A stretch of DNA of 64,000 bases, from positions 2,294,001 through 2,358,000 of the forward strand of contig NZ_VFMY01000001.1 in NCBI RefSeq assembly GCF_006715305.1. Direction: 5' to 3'. The stretch comes from Arthrobacter sp. SLBN-100 (lineage in GTDB: Bacteria; Actinomycetota; Actinomycetes; Actinomycetales; Micrococcaceae). The notes under the pieces are model-generated. The model worked only from the letters and a program-made list of their open reading frames with translations, did no database searches and was not told where the DNA came from. Of this stretch, positions 60,386 to 64,000 are shown piece by piece (within the stretch, counting starts at the first letter, position 1; each line of letters starts with the position of its first letter). A program made the position numbers and the translations under genes.

Positions 60386-61489
60386 TCAGACGGCCGGCAG
60401 GGCGGCGAGGCGGCCCTCTGCTTCGAGCGCGCGCTCAAGGAGCCGGCGCACCCACATCCCGCCCATGTCGATGTTGAGGTTGTAGAACTCGTAGTCCGGG
60501 TTGGCGTCGATGGCTTCCTGCTGTGCCAGGAGCATAGCCTCGTCCTCGCCGAAGACCCCGTGCACGCCGTTGCGCAGTTCCGTGGTGATGAGCTGGCTCT
60601 CAAGCCGGTAGTTGCGCATAAACGCCCAGAAGTAGTGGCAGGAGCGCTCCGTCTCGGGGGTGATCGTGTTCATCACGTAGCCGTTCACCCCGCGCGAGCG
60701 ATCTCCCTCGGGCGCCCCGGTCCCGGCCTCGGCGACGCCAACGTCGATGCAGATCGTGGACGGGAAGGAGTAGTGGATGATCTGCCAGCGGTCCACTTTG
60801 CCCTCGAAACCCGGGAACTTGTCCCGCATGTTCTTCAACCAAAACGGCGGGGCGTCGATGTTGCGCATCCAGCGGGTCACGGTCACTGAGGTCTCGTCGT
60901 GGGTTACCTCGAACTCGGACTCGGACAGCTCCTCTTGCCCGATCGAGGAGCTGTGCACGAACTCCTCGTGGGTGAGGTCCATGAGGTTGTCCAGGACCAG
61001 CTGGTAGTTGCACGGGGCATGGATGGTCTCCCCGTCTCCCGCCCACTCTGGACTGTCCATCTCGTGCATGTCCGGCACGAGGCCCGGGTCGGCCATCGTG
61101 GGGTCGCCGAGCCACACCCATACGTAGCGGTAGCGTTCGACCACTGGGAAGGAGGGCACGGTGGCGGAGGGGTTGAGCCTCTCCTGGGCCGGCATCGAAG
61201 TGCAGCGGCCGGCGGCGTTGTAACGCAGACCGTGGTACGGGCACTGAATCTCGTCGCGACCCACGAGCTTGCCCTGGGACAGCGGGGCGAGACGGTGCCA
61301 GCAGGCATCGGCCAGCGCGACAGCGCCACCATCCTTGGTGCGGTAGAGGGCCAGGGGCCGGCCCGCGACGGTGCGGGAGAGAATCCCCTTGGAGGTGATT
61401 TCGTGGTCCCATCCCACCGCATACCAGACGTTGAGCGGGTGGGACAGGAGTTTTGCAGTGGTACTGGTCTTCGTAGCGGAGACGGTCAT
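60386..61489 (-). CDS. vanA: Vanillate O-demethylase oxygenase-type subunit
   Basis: A 367-residue Rieske non-haem iron oxygenase. The Rieske site is CWHRLAPLSQGKLVGRDEIQ followed by CPYHGLRYN (CxH and CxxH). The mononuclear iron site is NLMDLTHEEFVHSSS with two His, and the C-terminal Asp is in the helix near 345. The order and size fit VanA, which removes the methyl group from vanillate giving protocatechuate and formaldehyde. A divergent PadR gene and an operator are upstream. Related substrates such as dicamba-like or syringate-type compounds cannot be excluded. Confidence 0.9.
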   Translation of the reverse strand: MTVSATKTSTTAKLLSHPLNVWYAVGWDHEITSKGILSRTVAGRPLALYRTKDGGAVALADACWHRLAPLSQGKLVGRDEIQCPYHGLRYNAAGRCTSMPAQERLNPSATVPSFPVVERYRYVWVWLGDPTMADPGLVPDMHEMDSPEWAGDGETIHAPCNYQLVLDNLMDLTHEEFVHSSSIGQEELSESEFEVTHDETSVTVTRWMRNIDAPPFWLKNMRDKFPGFEGKVDRWQIIHYSFPSTICIDVGVAEAGTGAPEGDRSRGVNGYVMNTITPETERSCHYFWAFMRNYRLESQLITTELRNGVHGVFGEDEAMLLAQQEAIDANPDYEFYNLNIDMGGMWVRRLLERALEAEGRLAALPAV

Positions 61490-61527
61490 GAAGCGGTCCT
61501 TCGTCGTTGAGCGGGCCGGAGGGCTAC

Positions 61528-61547
61528 ATAACTATAAAGATAGTTAT
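61528..61547. promoter_or_regulatory. PadR/VanR operator, palindrome ATAACTAT-AAAG-ATAGTTAT
   Basis: A perfect 8-bp inverted repeat with a 4-base spacer between vanA and the divergent PadR-type gene, in an AT-rich promoter region. A CTATCTATCTACATAG follows about 20 bp to the right and may be a second site. The known VanR site of C. glutamicum is a similar 4-base-spaced inverted repeat. Confidence 0.8.
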
Positions 61548-61653
61548 TTAGTGGCGTGCACCACAGGCTATCTATCTACATAGTGAGTTGCAACTTCTTT
61601 CGCCACTGAAGCTAGGCTAAGAAACAAAGTTCCCCCGCCTGAAGGACCTGACC

Positions 61654-62256
61654 GTGACCCTACGCTCTGCCCTGCTGGCACTGCTGTCCTCGGGTCCGCT
61701 GACGGGCTACGACCTCGTCAAGCAGTTCAGGTCCTCCGTGGGCCACGTCTGGCACGCCCCCGACTCGCAGATTTACCCAGAGTTACGGAAGATGCACTCA
61801 GAGGGCCTGCTCTCCAGTCAGCCCGTTCCGTGGGGAACCCGCGGAGCCACCAAGACGCAGTATGCCCTCACACCCGCAGGAGAGGCAGCCCTGCGGCAGT
61901 GGCAAAGTCAGCCGTTAACCTACGTGCAGGACCGAAACCCCGCCCGCCTCAAGGCTGCATACTTCGAGTGGGCACCCTCGGGTGCGGCGGCCGCGCAGCT
62001 GCAGGCCCACATCGCACACTACGAGGAACAACGCCTCCAAACCCTTCAAATGATCGAGACTCTCGAAGGGCGCACTCATGCCACACTTGCCCGTCGTCTT
62101 ACCCGGCACCCCGAAGAGGAACGGGAGCAGATCGTCCGTTTCAAAATATTTGCCTACGAAGGGCAGCTTGCCGAGGCCGAACAGGAAATCGCTTGGGCAA
62201 AGCGTGGTCTTCAGCTGCTCGAGGAACTCGAGAATTCAGGGACTGAACCCGTCTAA
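61654..62256 (+). CDS. vanR: PadR-family regulator (VanR type)
   Basis: A 200-residue PadR repressor. The winged helix spans SGPLTGYDLVKQFRSSVGHVW and the wing YALTPAGEAALRQWQ, with a C-terminal dimerisation helix pair (Vir_act_alpha_C type). The GTG start has GAAGGA upstream. It is divergent from vanA with the operator between. In C. glutamicum VanR is also PadR-like and is released by vanillate. Confidence 0.9.
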   Translation: MTLRSALLALLSSGPLTGYDLVKQFRSSVGHVWHAPDSQIYPELRKMHSEGLLSSQPVPWGTRGATKTQYALTPAGEAALRQWQSQPLTYVQDRNPARLKAAYFEWAPSGAAAAQLQAHIAHYEEQRLQTLQMIETLEGRTHATLARRLTRHPEEEREQIVRFKIFAYEGQLAEAEQEIAWAKRGLQLLEELENSGTEPV

Positions 62257-62323
62257 GGAACCCTCAACTGCCCGAACGGATGCAGCTTGCTGGCACCAAG
62301 CTTTCACTCCCTCTCGACCTCGT

Positions 62324-62515
62324 TCAGCTCCAGGGTATCGGAACTGAAATCGTCGCGTAGTTTCTCGTCAGCGCCGGCGATAACTCCTGTTGCGCTGCCC
62401 ATCGGTGCCAGTCCATACACAGTGATGCTACGTCCCACTCGCGATCAAATGCCGCAGATCGCTCGTCGCTGCCATGAACAACAAAGTCCTCCGGCAGCGC
62501 CTCTTCCGTGATGCT
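62324..62515 (-). other. Possible small coding remnant
   Basis: A 63-codon open stretch reads SITEEALPEDFVVHGSDERS and continues into ASLCMDWHRWAAQQELSPAL before a stop. It looks protein-like (acidic and aromatic residues, no low complexity) but has no start and no family known to me. It may be the leftover end of a gene brought with the vanillate block. The rest of the gap 62257-62562 shows nothing else. Confidence 0.3.
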
Positions 62516-62562
62516 TCACGACCGGAACAGAGCGCCGGTGGTGCCAGTGTGCCGATTCCTGC

Positions 62563-64000
62563 TTACATCTCCGCCACAGGAGCCGCGAACTGCGCCTCAT
62601 ACAGCCGCGCGTAGGCCCCGCCGGCGGCCAGCAGCGACGCGTGCGTGCCCTGCTCCACGATCTGGCCGGCCTCCATCACCAGGATGAGGTCGGCGTCCCG
62701 GATCGTGGACAGGCGGTGGGCGATCACAAAAGAAGTACGGTCCGACCGCAAAGCACTCATCGCCTTCTGCACCAGCACCTCCGTCCGGGTATCCACGGAA
62801 GACGTCGCCTCATCCAGGATCAGCACGGAAGGCCGGGCCAGGAACGCCCGCGCAATCGTCAGCAGCTGCTTCTCCCCCGCGGACACGTTGGCGCCCTCGT
62901 CATCCAGCACAGTGTCGTACCCGTCCGGCAGTGACCGCACGAACCGGTCCACGTACGTCGCCCGCGCCGCCTCCAGAATCTCGGATTCAGTAGCCGACGG
63001 CCGCCCGTACGCAATGTTGTCCCGGATGGTCCCGCCGAACAGCCACGTATCCTGCAGCACCATCCCCAGACGCGAGCGCAGCTCGCGCCGCGGCACTGAG
63101 GTGACGTCCACGCCGTCGAGCGTTATCCGCCCCGCGTCCAGCTCGTAGAACCGCATCATCAGGTTCACCAGCGTGGTCTTCCCCGCCCCGGTGGGCCCCA
63201 CAATCGCCACCGTCTGCCCCGGCTCCGCCACCAGGGAAAGCCCGCTAATCAGCGGCTTGTCCGACGAATACGAGAAGGACACATCCTCGAACACCAGTCG
63301 CCCCCCGCCAAAAACAGGAGAAGCAGAAGGAGCAGGCTCCGCAGACTCTTCGTCCTCATCCAACAGCGAGAACACCCGCTCTGCTGACGCCACCCCGGAC
63401 TGCAGCACGTTGGCCATGGACCCCAGCTGCGCCAGCGGCATGGTGAACTGCCGCGCGTACTGGATGAACGCCTGCACGTCGCCCAGCTGCATCGCCCCGG
63501 ACGCCACCTGCAGCCCGCCCACCACCGCGATCCCCACGTACACCAGGTTCCCGATGAACGTCATGGCCGGCATGATCAGCCCTGAAATGAACTGCGCTCC
63601 AAAACTGGCGGAATACAGCTCCGCGTTCTTCTGCCGGAACCGCTCCCCCACCTCCTGCTGCCGGCCGAACACCTTCACCAGCGCATGCCCGGTGTACGTC
63701 TCCTCGATCTGCCCGTTCAGCTCCCCCGTATGCTTCCACTGCGCCACGAACAGCTTCTGCGAGCGCTTGGCAATCAGCGCCGTGATCCCCAGCGTCAGCG
63801 GAATGGTCACCAGCGCGATCAGCGCCAGCGTGGGCGATAGGATCACCATCATCACCAGCACGCCCACCACCGTCAGCACCGACGTGACCGCCTGGCTGAT
63901 GGTCTGCTGCAGGCTCTGGGAGATGTTGTCCACGTCGTTGGTCACCCGGCTGAGCAGCTCACCGCGCTGGATCGAGTCGAAATACCGCAGCGGCAGCCGG
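62563..64000 (-). CDS. ABC-type multidrug/lipid exporter, half-transporter (3' part)
   Basis: The C-terminal 478 residues of an exporter-type ABC protein; the start lies beyond the right window edge. The membrane part includes [20 protein letters not shown] and [15 protein letters not shown]. The ATPase has Walker [15 protein letters not shown], signature [16 protein letters not shown], Walker [17 protein letters not shown] and [14 protein letters not shown]. Such proteins often work in pairs. The last 699 bp occur again at 57154-57852 as a truncated copy. Confidence 0.93.
   Translation of the reverse strand, partial: RLPLRYFDSIQRGELLSRVTNDVDNISQSLQQTISQAVTSVLTVVGVLVMMVILSPTLALIALVTIPLTLGITALIAKRSQKLFVAQWKHTGELNGQIEETYTGHALVKVFGRQQEVGERFRQKNAELYSASFGAQFISGLIMPAMTFIGNLVYVGIAVVGGLQVASGAMQLGDVQAFIQYARQFTMPLAQLGSMANVLQSGVASAERVFSLLDEDEESAEPAPSASPVFGGGRLVFEDVSFSYSSDKPLISGLSLVAEPGQTVAIVGPTGAGKTTLVNLMMRFYELDAGRITLDGVDVTSVPRRELRSRLGMVLQDTWLFGGTIRDNIAYGRPSATESEILEAARATYVDRFVRSLPDGYDTVLDDEGANVSAGEKQLLTIARAFLARPSVLILDEATSSVDTRTEVLVQKAMSALRSDRTSFVIAHRLSTIRDADLILVMEAGQIVEQGTHASLLAAGGAYARLYEAQFAAPVAEM

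Noticed and set aside
1..64000. CRISPR arrays, transposases, integrases, rRNA and tRNA genes
   Set aside because: I looked for spaced short repeats, transposase-like proteins and RNA genes and saw none. The only frequent repeat is the GC palindrome, whose copies are kilobases apart.

Overview
The window comes from a high-GC Gram-positive actinobacterium. It most resembles the Arthrobacter / Pseudarthrobacter / Paenarthrobacter group (Micrococcaceae): codon use is strongly GC-biased, several starts are leaderless GTG/ATG, a tandem glycine riboswitch lies before gcvP, sugar ABC systems lack their own ATPase, and the vanillate locus is arranged as in Corynebacterium. The genus is an inference, because no 16S gene or other marker is present.

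Left part (1-20 kb). After the 5' end of gcvP and its riboswitch comes a GntR-controlled set of three amidohydrolases, an ornithine-cyclodeaminase-type reductase and a DUF3100 membrane protein (1.7-9.4 kb). Two copies of a TGGTATACCA palindrome lie in its promoter regions. Next is a sugar-acid cluster (9.5-16 kb): MFS permease, second GntR regulator, fuconate/arabinonate-type dehydratase, semialdehyde dehydrogenase and FAH-fold dehydratase. This looks like a Weimberg-type route to 2-oxoglutarate. Small housekeeping and stress genes follow (ArsR/AHSA1, VOC, DUF427, GPP34, flavodoxin).

Middle part (20-41 kb). An arabinofuranosidase/ABC importer operon lies beside a LacI gene. It is followed by a metallo-beta-lactamase/rhodanese protein, a phospholipase D-like protein, an alpha/beta-hydrolase-SRPBCC fusion, a lipoprotein, and one 962-residue polypeptide carrying all parts of an ECF vitamin transporter. 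RsbQ-like, saccharopine-dehydrogenase-like and acetyltransferase genes complete the section.

Right part (41-64 kb). This is a mosaic between two core genes, metH and a multidrug ABC exporter, and each core gene has a decayed partial second copy. A 5' fragment of metH (53.75-54.12 kb) and a 699-bp 3' fragment of the ABC exporter (57.15-57.85 kb) both lie in the same orientation as their intact parents. Between the metH copies are an amine/amino-acid utilisation operon (ABC importer, covalent-FAD oxidase, SDR, XRE-cupin regulator), a BRCT exonuclease and a DUF4041/GIY-YIG protein. Between metH' and the ABC fragment are an AlbA_2/HATPase protein and a membrane coiled-coil protein, which look like accessory or defence genes. 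Between the two ABC copies is a complete vanABK/vanR vanillate demethylation module.

A perfect palindrome of about 34 bp (arms GCGGACGACGGCGGGA) recurs through the window, mostly at convergent 3' ends, and probably acts as a bidirectional terminator or REP-like element. I saw no tRNA, rRNA, CRISPR array or transposase gene.
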